The position numbers and the translations under genes are program-made. The notes beneath the pieces were generated by a model, which was not told the DNA's origin, made no database searches, and was given only the letters and a program-made list of their open reading frames with translations. A stretch of DNA of 64,000 nucleotides, taken from positions 750,001-814,000 of the forward strand of contig NZ_RWJI01000001.1 in assembly GCF_003933235.1 (NCBI RefSeq), given 5' to 3'. Below, in pieces: positions 10,059 through 19,702 of this stretch. Each line of letters begins with the position of its first letter. The stretch's first letter is position 1. The DNA is from Sphingorhabdus wooponensis (GTDB lineage: Bacteria > Pseudomonadota > Alphaproteobacteria > Sphingomonadales > Sphingomonadaceae).

Positions 10059-11240
10059 ATGAGGCCCGCTGCGCGCCTGCAATCGGCGATTGAGCTGGTT
10101 GACCAAATCATTCTTGCAGCCCGCGATGGCGGTGCGTCTGCAGACCAGATTGCCAAACGCTTTTTTGCAGAGCGGCGCTATGCGGGGTCAAAGGACCGCC
10201 GCGCAGTGCGTGATTTGGCGTGGGGTGTCATCCGACGTTTTGGTAAGCGCCCTGCGACTGCACGCTCGGCCTTTGCCGCGATGGCGGATGCGGATCCGGC
10301 GCTCGCGGTACTGTTCGACGGCAGCGATTATGGTCCGGCTGTCATTGATCCGGCGGAGGCTCGGTCAACCGGCGGTGCTTTGCCCAAATGGATTAAGCCA
10401 TTGTTTTCCGCAGTTGTCGATGAAGCGGAGCAAGCATCCTTGCTAGACCGCGCGCCGATGGACCTGCGCGTTAACGCGTTAAAAGCCCGCCGAGAGGAAG
10501 TTGCGGCTTTGTTGCCGGAAGCAGAAATATTGCCTACGCTCGAATTTGCACTGCGGCTGCCCGGCGGCACTGCAATCGACAGTCACCCTGCGGTCGAAAA
10601 TGGACAGGTTGAGATACAGGATTTGGGTAGCCAGCTCATCGTCGAGGCGTGTCAGGCCAAGGGGCTTGATACTGTGCTTGACCTCTGCGCTGGTGCGGGG
10701 GGCAAGACGCTTGCCTTGGCCGCGGCGATGCGCAACGCGGGTCGCCTGATTGCGACTGACACCAACCGTAACCGGCTGGACCAGTTAAAGCCACGCGCAG
10801 CACGGGCAGGCGCAACAAACGTCGAAACGCAACTATTAAATCCTAATAAAGAAAAAGAGATGCTGGTCGATCTTCAGAATAAGTGTGAGCTTGTTCTCAT
10901 AGACGCGCCCTGTTCCGGCAGCGGTACATGGCGGCGGAATCCCGAAACACGCTGGCGTTTGGATGCGGCGCGGTTGAAGCGTGTGGTCGAGGAGCAAGCC
11001 AAGCTTTTGGACATTGGTTCAGAAATGGTCGCGCGCGGCGGGCATATCGTTTATGCAGTATGCTCGCTCATCGAAAATGAGGGCAAGGGGCAAGTGGTAG
11101 CGTTTTTGAAATCGCATAAGGGTTGGCGCGCGGTAGAAACCGGCGTTTCCATGGGCCGTGCCGATGGCGATGGTGTGATTCTCACACCTTTACATGATGG
11201 CAGTGACGGATTTTTCTTCGCGAGGCTCCAAAAGCTGTGA
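10059..11240 (+). CDS. rsmB: rRNA cytosine-C5 methyltransferase, RsmB/Sun family
   Basis: A 393-residue S-adenosylmethionine-dependent RNA methyltransferase. The N-terminal third is the helical RNA-binding region of RsmB proteins. The methyltransferase fold has LDLCAGAGGKTLALAAAM for the cofactor, the motif IV cysteine in DAPCSGSGTWRRNPETRW, and the catalytic cysteine in YAVCSLIENEG. The family modifies C967 of 16S rRNA in E. coli; the precise target here is inferred. It sits three bases after guaB and its stop overlaps the next start. Confidence 0.9.
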   Translation: MRPAARLQSAIELVDQIILAARDGGASADQIAKRFFAERRYAGSKDRRAVRDLAWGVIRRFGKRPATARSAFAAMADADPALAVLFDGSDYGPAVIDPAEARSTGGALPKWIKPLFSAVVDEAEQASLLDRAPMDLRVNALKARREEVAALLPEAEILPTLEFALRLPGGTAIDSHPAVENGQVEIQDLGSQLIVEACQAKGLDTVLDLCAGAGGKTLALAAAMRNAGRLIATDTNRNRLDQLKPRAARAGATNVETQLLNPNKEKEMLVDLQNKCELVLIDAPCSGSGTWRRNPETRWRLDAARLKRVVEEQAKLLDIGSEMVARGGHIVYAVCSLIENEGKGQVVAFLKSHKGWRAVETGVSMGRADGDGVILTPLHDGSDGFFFARLQKL

Positions 11241-11803
11241 TAGCAAAGCGGACCGAAAATTTTTGGATAAAATGTATGCGTTTTTCACCCGCAGCGATTG
11301 CCCTGTCATTCACGTTCGCCATTATGTCGAGCGCCAGCATTAGCGGCCCCGCGGACAATGATATTGATGCGCGATCGGTTGCTTTGGTGAAAACCGGTGA
11401 TGAAGAAGCCAGCGCTGGCCGTGTCGATAGTGCCATCGGCTGGTATGAAAGCGCGCTGGCGGTCGACCCACGCAACCGCGCCGCCTATATTGCCATGGCA
11501 CGCGCCGTGAAGTCCCAAGGGTTGAACGGCAAAGCTATCAGCTTTTATACAGAAGCGCTGGAGATTGATGCCAACGACCAAGTTGCTTTGGCCGAACAAG
11601 CGGAAGCTTTCATAGCGAAAGGCGCGCTGGAACAGGCACGCAAGAATATGGCTCGCCTAACGACGGTGTGCCGTGCTGATTGTAATTCTGTCGCCCGACT
11701 TACGACCGCTATCGATATAGCGTCACGCAAAGAACAGGCGCAGGCAAGTGCGGTTGACTTGAAAGAGAAATTAGGCGCAATGCCGGAGCCTAAGGCGAAT
11801 TGA
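11237..11803 (+). CDS. Tetratricopeptide repeat protein, probably exported
   Basis: A protein of up to 188 residues. A hydrophobic segment (AAIALSFTFAIMSSAS) near the N-terminus looks like a signal peptide. It is followed by at least two TPR units with the DPRNRAAYIAMARA and DANDQVALAEQAEA pattern, and a C-terminal helix. Two starts are possible: GTG at 11237, which overlaps the rsmB stop, or ATG at 11276, which gives a more compact signal peptide. TPR folds bind proteins or peptides; the partner is unknown. It converges on rppH with four bases between. Confidence 0.75.
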   Translation: MIAKRTENFWIKCMRFSPAAIALSFTFAIMSSASISGPADNDIDARSVALVKTGDEEASAGRVDSAIGWYESALAVDPRNRAAYIAMARAVKSQGLNGKAISFYTEALEIDANDQVALAEQAEAFIAKGALEQARKNMARLTTVCRADCNSVARLTTAIDIASRKEQAQASAVDLKEKLGAMPEPKAN

Positions 11804-11807
11804 GCGT

Positions 11808-12293
11808 CTAAATCAGGTCGGCAAATTCCGCGAGAATATTCTCATATAGCCGCTTTTTAAACGGCACGATGAGTTGCGGGACCATGAGTGCATCTACCCA
11901 CTGCCAGCTGGTGAATTCCTGATGCGCGGTTTCAATATTGATATCGGTATCACTGCCCTTGAACCGCATGAGAAACCAGATCTGTCGCTGGCCGCGATAT
12001 TTGCCCTTCCAAATTCGCCCAATCATATCATCGGGTAAATCGTAGAAATGTTCGTCTTTGCTGCGAGCGAGAATGTCTACCAAGTCCGCGCGGACACCGG
12101 TTTCTTCGAACAATTCGCGTAACGCTGCGGCCTCGGCCTCTTCACCATCGTCAATACCGCCCTGCGGCATCTGCCATGCGTCGGTGCCTGCGGGCCGGTC
12201 TAGGCGCTGCCCCACAAAAACCTTGCCTTGCATATTGGCGAGCATGATGCCCGCGCAGGGGCGGTAAGGGAGGTCGTCAAATGCAACGGTCAT
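11808..12293 (-). CDS. rppH: RNA pyrophosphohydrolase (Nudix)
   Basis: A 161-residue Nudix hydrolase. The Nudix box is complete (GGIDDGEEAEAAALRELFEE, then TGV), preceded by WQMPQG and followed by the RppH-type segment WKGKYRGQRQIWFLMRF. RppH removes pyrophosphate from the 5' triphosphate end of mRNA and so triggers RNase E decay. Its start overlaps the stop of the upstream esterase gene by four bases. The length is typical. Confidence 0.95.
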   Translation of the reverse strand: MTVAFDDLPYRPCAGIMLANMQGKVFVGQRLDRPAGTDAWQMPQGGIDDGEEAEAAALRELFEETGVRADLVDILARSKDEHFYDLPDDMIGRIWKGKYRGQRQIWFLMRFKGSDTDINIETAHQEFTSWQWVDALMVPQLIVPFKKRLYENILAEFADLI

Positions 12294-13249
12294 GTGCTTG
12301 GCGTCACGTCGGCGAGCATATTTTTGAGAGCCTTTATATAGCCTTCGACATCGGTCTGCACTGACGGAATGGCTTGGCGAATGTTGATGTGGCCGTGGAT
12401 ATTGCCATCAGCACTGATATGTTGAACATGCACGCCGGCCTGTCTAAGCTTATCGACATAAGCAAGGCCCTGATCACGCAAGGGGTCTAGGCTGGCCGTG
12501 GTCACGAGACTGGGCGGCATGCCTTCTTGGGGGAAGTTTAGCGGTTCGGAGCGATAGTCATTCGGCACCGCTGCATGACCTTCGCCGAAATAGGTCATGG
12601 CTTCTTCTGTTAGCAAATAGCCATTGGCAAAGTCGCGCATGCTTGGCCAATCGGGGTCAAGGGTGACGACAGGGTAAATGGGAAACTGCACCAGCACCGG
12701 AACAGCAGCAGGTTTGTCGCGCAGGGCCATGGTGGTTACAATCGTCAGATTGCCGCCCGCGCTATCGCCCGACGTGATGAGGCCCGTAACCTTTAGGCCT
12801 AATTCTGCTGGGCTGGACGCAATCCAGCGCGTTGCGGCTTCGCAATCTTCCGCAGGGGCGGGAAAGGGATGTTCCGGCGATAGACGGTAATCGATGGAAA
12901 TGACGGGCAGGTCGAGCAAACGCGCGACTTCGGCGCAATAAGGTTCGTAAGTATAAAGGCTGCCAATGACGAAACCGCCGCCATGGTAAAACACCATGAC
13001 GGGGCCAGGAGCACGATCGGCGCGGTTGTCATAAACCCGCGCGGGAATGGTTCCTGCAGGGCCGGGAATTTCTATATCGCGGATCACGGCCAGTTCACCC
13101 ACCGGCGCATCGGCGACATCGCGCATCGCCGACGTAATTGCGCGGGCCTCATCCGCGGAAACTTCCCAAAATTTCGGACCGGGAACCGCATTTAGAAATT
13201 GCAGGAACATGGCCACATCGGGGCGCACAAAGGATGGTGATTCAGTCAT
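12290..13249 (-). CDS. Alpha/beta hydrolase of the hormone-sensitive lipase family
   Basis: A 319-residue esterase or lipase. The HSL oxyanion motif HGGGFVIGS and the nucleophile GDSAGGN are both present. The expected acid (DPLRDQG) and histidine (GHIN) follow in the right order, so the triad appears complete. There is no signal peptide, so it is likely cytosolic. The ATG at 13249 has a good ribosome binding site (GGAGA, six bases away); a longer frame reaches 13420 but lacks one. The natural ester is unknown. It overlaps rppH by four bases. Confidence 0.88.
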   Translation of the reverse strand: MTESPSFVRPDVAMFLQFLNAVPGPKFWEVSADEARAITSAMRDVADAPVGELAVIRDIEIPGPAGTIPARVYDNRADRAPGPVMVFYHGGGFVIGSLYTYEPYCAEVARLLDLPVISIDYRLSPEHPFPAPAEDCEAATRWIASSPAELGLKVTGLITSGDSAGGNLTIVTTMALRDKPAAVPVLVQFPIYPVVTLDPDWPSMRDFANGYLLTEEAMTYFGEGHAAVPNDYRSEPLNFPQEGMPPSLVTTASLDPLRDQGLAYVDKLRQAGVHVQHISADGNIHGHINIRQAIPSVQTDVEGYIKALKNMLADVTPST

Positions 13250-13406
13250 CGTATTCTCCATATCAGCCAAGTGATAGGGCGGTGCGCGGGACAGGTCCAG
13301 CATATTGGGTCGCAAGGCGATGCGGATCGCGCCGTGGCGTGAAGAAAATCGGCATAGCGATAACGCCGTATTGCCATACCGGCACCATTCCGCCAGCAGC
13401 GGACCT

Positions 13407-14366
13407 ATGGATAATCTCACACATAGCCTTGTCGGCGCGTTGATTGGTCAGACGGGCTTAAAGCGGAAAACCGGGCTTGCGATGCCGACGTTGATTATCG
13501 CGGCGAACATTCCTGATATTGACGCCGTTGCAACATTGCTGGGCGGGCAACAGCATCTCGCCTTGCGGCGTGGTTTGACGCATGGGCCGATTGCAATGTT
13601 GGTGCTGCCGCTGATGCTATGGGGCATCATGCTGTGGTTTGACCGCTGGCAGACCCATCGTGCGAAACGACCGGAAAAGCGGCTGCCTTTGCATAAGGGG
13701 TGGTTGCTTGCGTTGGCCTATATCGGTTGTCTCAGTCATCCCTTGTTCGATTGGTTCAACAGCTATGGCATCCGCTTGTTAGAGCCCTTTTCCAGCCAAT
13801 GGTTCTATGGCGATACATTGTTCATTATCGATATTTGGTTGTGGGCTGCGTTGATCGCAGGCGTTTGGATTTCACGGCGGCGTGAACGGCACGGCGCAAG
13901 CTGGCGCGCGCCAGCTTTGGTGAGCTTCGCTGCAATTGGTGCGTACATCTTGGCCAATGGCCTGATGTCGGACCGTGCCGAGCAATTGACGGCGGAGGCC
14001 GTGCGGCAAAAGCATGACATTGTCCCCACCCTCATCGTGGCAAACCCCGTTCCTGTCCAATTCTGGAAGCGTGAGATGCTGTGGCGCAACGATAGGCTTT
14101 ATGGGCAGGGCATCTATACCGCCTTCAGCACGGTTCGCGTCGATGATACGATGCGCGCGCACCATATGGGTGTGGATGATAAAAAGGCGTTTGCGGCAAA
14201 TGTGACGGCGCAATCGCCATTCTTATTCTGGGCACGTATGCCCGTGGCGCAGATTATCGCTGAGAACGACAAAAAGGCGTTAAGACTGTCAGACCAACGC
14301 TTTGTCGACCCGATGGTCGGCGATCGCTTTTCTGAGACTTTCCCAATCGGAGAGGACGGCAAATGA
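13407..14366 (+). CDS. Membrane-bound metal-dependent hydrolase (YbcI/DUF457 family)
   Basis: A 319-residue membrane protein. It starts MDNLTHSLVGALIG and continues with the family's NIPDIDAV segment, both of which carry the potential metal-binding His/Asp residues. Later segments SHPLFDWFNSYG and several hydrophobic helices fit the DUF457/YdjM family. The frame is open to 13305, but the ATG at 13407 gives the conserved family N-terminus. Its stop overlaps the photolyase start (ATGA). The biochemical reaction of the family is not established. Confidence 0.85.
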   Translation: MDNLTHSLVGALIGQTGLKRKTGLAMPTLIIAANIPDIDAVATLLGGQQHLALRRGLTHGPIAMLVLPLMLWGIMLWFDRWQTHRAKRPEKRLPLHKGWLLALAYIGCLSHPLFDWFNSYGIRLLEPFSSQWFYGDTLFIIDIWLWAALIAGVWISRRRERHGASWRAPALVSFAAIGAYILANGLMSDRAEQLTAEAVRQKHDIVPTLIVANPVPVQFWKREMLWRNDRLYGQGIYTAFSTVRVDDTMRAHHMGVDDKKAFAANVTAQSPFLFWARMPVAQIIAENDKKALRLSDQRFVDPMVGDRFSETFPIGEDGK

Positions 14367-15760
14367 CCGCGCCTGTGATTCTCTGGTTCCGCCGCGATTT
14401 ACGCTTATCGGATCAGCCCGCATTGGCAGCAGCGGTCGCAAGCGGTGCGCCAGTTATTCCGGTCTACATCCTCGACGACGACACGCCAAAACATCGCAAG
14501 ATGGGTGCTGCATCGCGTTGGTGGCTGCATCATAGTCTGAACGCGCTGGATACTGATTTGCGTGCGCTTGGATCAAAGCTTATCCTGCGGGCAGGCAAGT
14601 CGGACGCGATTTTGAGTGCATTGGCTGCAGAGACCAAGGCTTCGGCTGTGCATTGCATACGGCATTATGATCCGTGGTGGCGCAATGCCGAAAAAGCGGT
14701 CATGAATGGACTAAGCGAAGGCACTGCGTTTGTGTGCCATGATGGCAATTATTTACTTCCCGCCGGCAGCGTGACCACGGGCAGCGGTGGGCAATATAAA
14801 ATCTACACGCCGTTCATGCGCGCTTTGTGGCAGCATATGCCGCCGCCCGTGCCGCATCCTGCACCGACAAAAATCCCCGCGCCAGATAATTGGCCGGAAA
14901 GCGATGGCCTATCCGGCTGGAACTTGCTGCCGACTAAGCCCGATTGGTCGGGTGGCATGTCTGAAATGTGGATGCCGGGCGAGGCGGGCGCGCAAGATCG
15001 GCTCGCGGCATTTGTGGATAAGGCGAAATTTTACGACGAGAAACGCAACTTGCCGTCGGTAGAAGGCTCCTCCTTTCTGTCCCCGCATTTGCACTTTGGC
15101 GAAATTTCGCCTGCGGCTTGCTGGCATGCAACCATGGACCAGGGCGGATCAGTAGATGTATTCCTGAAAGAATTGGTCTGGCGGGATTATGCGCAGAATG
15201 TCATTGTCCAGATGCCGGAATATGGCGCAAAAAATGCGCGAGATGCTTTTGATAAGCTTCCCTGGCGTGACCTGTCCGACCCGGTGGTTCAGGCGGACTT
15301 TGTCGCATGGACCAAGGGACAGACGGGCTATCCCATTGTTGATGCCGGCATGCGGCAATTATGGGCGACGGGTTGGATGCACAACCGCGTGCGGATGATA
15401 ACGGCATCATTCTTGGTCAAGCATCTGCTGATTGACTGGCGCGAAGGCGAAAAGTGGTTTTGGGATACGTTGGTCGATGCCGATTATGGAAGTAATGCGG
15501 TCAATTGGCAGTGGACCGCTGGCACGGGTGTCGACAGCAATATGTTCGTGCGTATCATGGCGCCCTTGTCGCAATCGGAGAAATTCGATGCCATGCATTA
15601 TATCCGAGAATGGGTACCCGAACTGGCGGCGTTGCAGGCGCCCTATATCCACGATCCCGATGAATATGGCGCGCGTCCGAAAGGCTATCCGCGGAAAATC
15701 ATTGGCCACAAAGCAGCGCGTGAACGCGCGTTAAAGGCGCACGAGATAGTGAAGGGGTAA
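14363..15760 (+). CDS. phrB: Deoxyribodipyrimidine photolyase (CPD class I type)
   Basis: A 465-residue photolyase/cryptochrome family protein. The N-terminal antenna domain starts with WFRRDLRLSDQPAL. The C-terminal FAD domain has SFLSPHLHFGEISP, VWRDYAQNV, TGYPIVDAGMRQLWATGWMHN and the tryptophan-rich run up to NWQWTAGTG, all typical of DNA-repair photolyases. It uses blue light to reverse pyrimidine dimers. It overlaps the preceding gene by four bases. The distinction between CPD repair and other cryptochrome subtypes is inferred from overall similarity. Confidence 0.93.
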   Translation: MTAPVILWFRRDLRLSDQPALAAAVASGAPVIPVYILDDDTPKHRKMGAASRWWLHHSLNALDTDLRALGSKLILRAGKSDAILSALAAETKASAVHCIRHYDPWWRNAEKAVMNGLSEGTAFVCHDGNYLLPAGSVTTGSGGQYKIYTPFMRALWQHMPPPVPHPAPTKIPAPDNWPESDGLSGWNLLPTKPDWSGGMSEMWMPGEAGAQDRLAAFVDKAKFYDEKRNLPSVEGSSFLSPHLHFGEISPAACWHATMDQGGSVDVFLKELVWRDYAQNVIVQMPEYGAKNARDAFDKLPWRDLSDPVVQADFVAWTKGQTGYPIVDAGMRQLWATGWMHNRVRMITASFLVKHLLIDWREGEKWFWDTLVDADYGSNAVNWQWTAGTGVDSNMFVRIMAPLSQSEKFDAMHYIREWVPELAALQAPYIHDPDEYGARPKGYPRKIIGHKAARERALKAHEIVKG

Positions 15761-15776
15761 GGTTGGGGAAACCCGC

Positions 15777-16487
15777 TTAACCCGCAACTACCAAACGGTG
15801 TCCGGTCGCAAATTCGGTCTGCAGCATCTGCACGATGGCATCGGCAACAACGAAGGGTTCTTTGACCGTTGACGGGTCTTCGCCTGGATAGGCCTTCGCC
15901 CGCATGGCTGTGCGTGTGCGGCCGGGGTCGACAATAAGAGTGCGCACTTGGGATAGGTTCTTGACCTCATCGCCATAGCTTTGGACCAGATTTTCTAATG
16001 CCGCCTTTGACGCGCCATAGGCACCCCAAAATGCCCGTGGGCTTGCGCCAACAGAGGATGTGAGCGCCACTAATCGACCAGCTTCGCTTTTGCGTAATAA
16101 GGCATCAAATGAGGCGATCATCACTTGCTGTGCCGTGACGTTCAAGGTGAAGAGCCGCGCAAATTCTGCGCCATCAATCGCGGGCACAGGGCTTAAGGTT
16201 CCAAGCATAGCGGCATTCAAAACAAGAATGTCGAGCTTACCCCAACGCTCTGTCACTGCGACAGCAAGGCGCGATATGCTGTCGCCGTCGGTGAGGTCAA
16301 GCGGGGCAATGGTCGCATTGCCGCCTTCGCTAAAAATTGCGTCTTCGACAGCCTCAAGATCTTTTGCCGTCCGCGCGGTTAAAATGACATGTGCGCCTTG
16401 GGCGGCCAAGGCCGTTGCCGTCGCCGCGCCAATCCCACGACTTGCCCCTGTTACCAGCGCAATCTTGCCTGCAAATGCCTTCGTCAT
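15777..16487 (-). CDS. Short-chain dehydrogenase/reductase
   Basis: A 236-residue Rossmann-fold oxidoreductase. The cofactor motif is GASRGIGAATATALA, the NAA-type segment is LVLNAAMLG, and the catalytic SSVG...YGASKAA supplies serine, tyrosine and lysine. An arginine in LTARTAKDLE after the second strand suggests NADP(H). The substrate cannot be told. It lies two bases downstream of purF on the same strand, so it is probably co-transcribed. Confidence 0.9.
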   Translation of the reverse strand: MTKAFAGKIALVTGASRGIGAATATALAAQGAHVILTARTAKDLEAVEDAIFSEGGNATIAPLDLTDGDSISRLAVAVTERWGKLDILVLNAAMLGTLSPVPAIDGAEFARLFTLNVTAQQVMIASFDALLRKSEAGRLVALTSSVGASPRAFWGAYGASKAALENLVQSYGDEVKNLSQVRTLIVDPGRTRTAMRAKAYPGEDPSTVKEPFVVADAIVQMLQTEFATGHRLVVAG

Positions 16488-16489
16488 GT

Positions 16490-17947
16490 TTATGCCAGTT
16501 TTTGTTCGCCAAGCATCATGAGGTCGCTTGCCTCATGCGCCTCATGGTCGGTCAGGGTGGTGGGATAATCGCCCGTGAAACACGCATCGCAATATTGTGG
16601 CTTGTCCGCATGGCGTGAATCTTCGCCAAGCGCACGATACAGTCCGTCGATGGACAAGAACGCAAGGCTGTCGGCCTGAATAAACTGGCGCATTTCCTCT
16701 ACATCCATGCGGCTTGCCAGCAGCTTGGAGCGTTCGGGCGTATCGACGCCGTAGAAACAACTGTTCATCGTTGGCGGGCTAGCGATACGCATATGCACTT
16801 CGGCGGCACCTGCTTCGCGCATCATCTGCACGATTTTCAGCGATGTTGTGCCACGGACGATAGAATCGTCGATCAGCACGATGCGTTTGCCTGCCACCAA
16901 GTTTCTGTTGGCATTATGCTTTAACTTCACACCCAAATGGCGGACGCCGTCGCCGGGCTGAATGAAGGTACGGCCGACATAATGCGAACGAATGATGCCA
17001 AGTTCGAAAGGAATTTTGGCCGCTTCGGCATAGCCAATGGCTGCTGGCGTGCCGCTATCGGGCACCGGAATGACATAATCAACATCGACGCCATTTTCAC
17101 GCGCGAGTTCAGCGCCAATCGCCTTGCGCACCGAATAAACGCTGATGCCTTCAACGATGGAATCGGGCCGCGAGAAATAGACATGCTCAAAAATACATGG
17201 CCGTTGTGAAATGGGAATGAACGGCTTGTGCGATTGAATGTCCGTTCCACGCACCACAACCAATTCACCCGGTTCCACCGAACGGATGAATTCCGCGCCA
17301 ACAATATCCAGTGCAACCGTTTCCGAAGCAAAGATAATAGTGTCGCCAAGCTTGCCCATGACCAACGGGCGAATGCCCAAAGGATCGCGGCAGGCGATCA
17401 TGCCCTCTGTTGTCAAGCACAGCAGCGAATAAGCGCCTTCAACCCGCTTCAGCGCGTCAATCAAACGATCGAGCAAAGTCCGGTAACCGGAGGTTGCGAC
17501 CAGATGGATGATGACCTCTGTGTCGGACGTAGACTGGAAAATGGAACCACGGCGCACAAGGTCGCGGCGCAGTGTCATCGCGTTTGAAATATTGCCGTTA
17601 TGCGCAATCGCGAATCCGCCCGTGGCAAGATCGGCATATAAAGGCTGCACATTGCGCAGCGATGTCTCGCCTGTTGTAGAATAACGCACATGGCCAATGG
17701 CGCATCGTCCGACGAGGCCGCCAATGATTTCTTCACGGTCAAAATTGCCCGCAACATGGCCCATTGCCCGATGCGTGTGGAAATCATGCTCGTCAAAGCT
17801 GGTAATGCCCGCAGCCTCTTGGCCGCGATGCTGCAGCGCGTGGAGGCCAAGTGCCACCATAGCAGAGGCACCTTCCGTGTCGTAGACACCGAAAATACCG
17901 CACTCCTCGCGAAGTTTGTCGTCATCAAAAGGGTCGGTGGTCAGCAT
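16490..17947 (-). CDS. purF: Amidophosphoribosyltransferase
   Basis: A 485-residue enzyme that starts purine synthesis by making phosphoribosylamine from PRPP and glutamine. The catalytic N-terminal cysteine of the mature enzyme is in EECGIFGVYD, preceded by a short propeptide of about 15 residues. HRGQEAAGI and the PRPP loop IVLIDDSIVRGTTS are intact. Four cysteines in the order RPC, NSCFYG and CDACFTG match the iron-sulfur ligands of the Bacillus-type enzyme. The ATG at 17947 is chosen over 17989 because its propeptide and spacing are more natural. Confidence 0.95.
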   Translation of the reverse strand: MLTTDPFDDDKLREECGIFGVYDTEGASAMVALGLHALQHRGQEAAGITSFDEHDFHTHRAMGHVAGNFDREEIIGGLVGRCAIGHVRYSTTGETSLRNVQPLYADLATGGFAIAHNGNISNAMTLRRDLVRRGSIFQSTSDTEVIIHLVATSGYRTLLDRLIDALKRVEGAYSLLCLTTEGMIACRDPLGIRPLVMGKLGDTIIFASETVALDIVGAEFIRSVEPGELVVVRGTDIQSHKPFIPISQRPCIFEHVYFSRPDSIVEGISVYSVRKAIGAELARENGVDVDYVIPVPDSGTPAAIGYAEAAKIPFELGIIRSHYVGRTFIQPGDGVRHLGVKLKHNANRNLVAGKRIVLIDDSIVRGTTSLKIVQMMREAGAAEVHMRIASPPTMNSCFYGVDTPERSKLLASRMDVEEMRQFIQADSLAFLSIDGLYRALGEDSRHADKPQYCDACFTGDYPTTLTDHEAHEASDLMMLGEQKLA

Positions 17948-18077
17948 ATATCGAATCCCGCTGCGCTTCGCTGCGTCGCCTATAGGCATGGCTTTTACAA
18001 TTGTCTCCCCCTCTTATGGTAAGATTGTCAGAAAGAAAATGTTGGCGGGGCAAAGAGGCTTGGGTTAGGCAATCCAT

Positions 18078-18437
18078 ATGACCGATGAACGAGAGAGCGG
18101 ATGGACGCTTGACCCCAAATATGACGCCAACGGCTTGCTGACGGCTGTCATCACCGATGAATCCGATGGCGCCGTGTTAATGGTGGGGCATATGAATGCA
18201 GAGGCGCTTGCGAAAAGCATGGAAACCCGCACGGCTGTGTTCTTCTCACGCAGTCGCCAGCGGCTTTGGCAAAAAGGTGAAAGCAGCGGCAATGTCTTGC
18301 ATATTGTCGATATGCGCATCGATTGCGATCAAGACGCCCTTTGGATCATCGCGCGGCCGCAAGGTCCGACCTGCCATACGGGCGCAAGAAGCTGCTTTTA
18401 TCGTAAGCTGACCGATGAAGGCTTGGAACCTGTTTGA
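18078..18437 (+). CDS. hisI: Phosphoribosyl-AMP cyclohydrolase
   Basis: A 119-residue single-domain enzyme that opens the adenine ring of phosphoribosyl-AMP in histidine synthesis. The metal and zinc site residues appear in MRIDCDQDA and QGPTCHTGARSCFYR. WQKGESSGN is also a family signature. It is free-standing, not fused to hisE and not in a visible his operon. It is divergent from purF with about 130 bases between them. Confidence 0.95.
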   Translation: MTDERESGWTLDPKYDANGLLTAVITDESDGAVLMVGHMNAEALAKSMETRTAVFFSRSRQRLWQKGESSGNVLHIVDMRIDCDQDALWIIARPQGPTCHTGARSCFYRKLTDEGLEPV

Positions 18438-18484
18438 AAGCAGCGGCAATACTGCGGGTGCCGCACGGGATGCCTAGCCTGCGC

Positions 18485-19702
18485 CTAAATAAGCTTGCCG
18501 CCCTTAAGCATGTGCCGAACGCGACCTTGAACGGGTAGTCGATCAAAGGGCGTGTTGCCTGCCAGCGCGGCCATGCGATCACCATCCACCTGCCACGGGG
18601 CATCTGGGTCGATCAGGATCAGGTCAGCCTCTTGGCCTTCCACAATTTGACCTGCATTTAATCCCAATATTTTTGCAGGGTTCGATGCGAGCAATGCAAA
18701 CATACGGCCCATCGAAATCACATTATCGCGTACGAGGTTCAACGATAGCGCCAGCAATGTTTCTGCCCCCGCCATGCCCGGCGCGCTTTCGGAAAAAGGC
18801 AGGCGCTTGTCTTCTGGCCCGCGTGGGTCATGCCCCGATGCGATAACGTCAATCGTGCCATCGGCAATCGCAGCGATACATGCCAGTCGGTCGCTTTCAG
18901 ACCGCAGCGGCGGCGAAAGCCGCGCAAAAGTACGGAAATCTGAAATGGCGTTGTCGGACAAGAACAGGTGCGCAGGCGTAATTCCGCACGTAACGGGCAG
19001 GCCTTTTGCCTTTGCCGCGCGGATCAGGTCGAGACCGCGTGCGGTGGTAACTTGCCGGAAATGCACATGCGCGCCGCTTTCTTCCGCCAACATCAGATCG
19101 CGAGCGATAGCCAATGTTTCGGCTACAATTGGGGCACTTGAAAGGCCAAGCAACGTGGCGGTTTCGCCTGCCGTAGCTACCGCATGGCCAGCCACCCCGG
19201 AATCCTCGGTATGTACAATGACGGGAAGGTCCAAAGCTGCACAATAATGCATGATGCGGAGCATGACGCCGCTGTCGGCTATCCATTTGCGGCCAGTTGC
19301 CACACCTACAGCGCCCGCGTTTTTCATCAGCGCAATTTCCGCCATATGAAGCCCGTCAAGGCCTTGGGTGGCCGCAGCAAGAGGATGCACCCATAGATCG
19401 GGCTTGCCCTTCAATGCGGCAAAGCGGACGGTCGCTGGGTCGTCATGCACGGGCGATTGATCGGGCATCAATGCGGCGCGGGTTATCCCGCCAAATCTAA
19501 AGGCCGGTTTATCGGTTTTGAAAACGCCCAAATCGATTATGCCGGGGGCAACGACTAACCCGCTGGCGTCGATGTGATGAGCGATCGGCGCAGCCGTGCC
19601 GACCGAGGCAATTTTGCCGTCCTGAATATGCAGATGCAATGGTTCGGCCTTATCCGCACCGGGCAGGATTACTTGGCCTTGAATGATACTTATGTCTGTC
19701 AT
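18485..19702 (-). CDS. Dihydroorotase-like protein, probably non-catalytic (PyrC' type)
   Basis: A 405-residue amidohydrolase-fold protein that overlaps pyrB by four bases. The fold and end segments match dihydroorotase ([20 protein letters not shown]). However, the metal site is degraded. Active enzymes have an HxH after the first strand (VDxHVH), but here it reads [12 protein letters not shown]. The catalytic aspartate of the ATDHAPH segment is replaced in IASGHDPRG. Such pyrB-linked PyrC' proteins are known in Pseudomonas, where they support the aspartate transcarbamoylase complex without catalysis. The active dihydroorotase is then expected elsewhere in the genome. Confidence 0.85.
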   Translation of the reverse strand: MTDISIIQGQVILPGADKAEPLHLHIQDGKIASVGTAAPIAHHIDASGLVVAPGIIDLGVFKTDKPAFRFGGITRAALMPDQSPVHDDPATVRFAALKGKPDLWVHPLAAATQGLDGLHMAEIALMKNAGAVGVATGRKWIADSGVMLRIMHYCAALDLPVIVHTEDSGVAGHAVATAGETATLLGLSSAPIVAETLAIARDLMLAEESGAHVHFRQVTTARGLDLIRAAKAKGLPVTCGITPAHLFLSDNAISDFRTFARLSPPLRSESDRLACIAAIADGTIDVIASGHDPRGPEDKRLPFSESAPGMAGAETLLALSLNLVRDNVISMGRMFALLASNPAKILGLNAGQIVEGQEADLILIDPDAPWQVDGDRMAALAGNTPFDRLPVQGRVRHMLKGGKLI

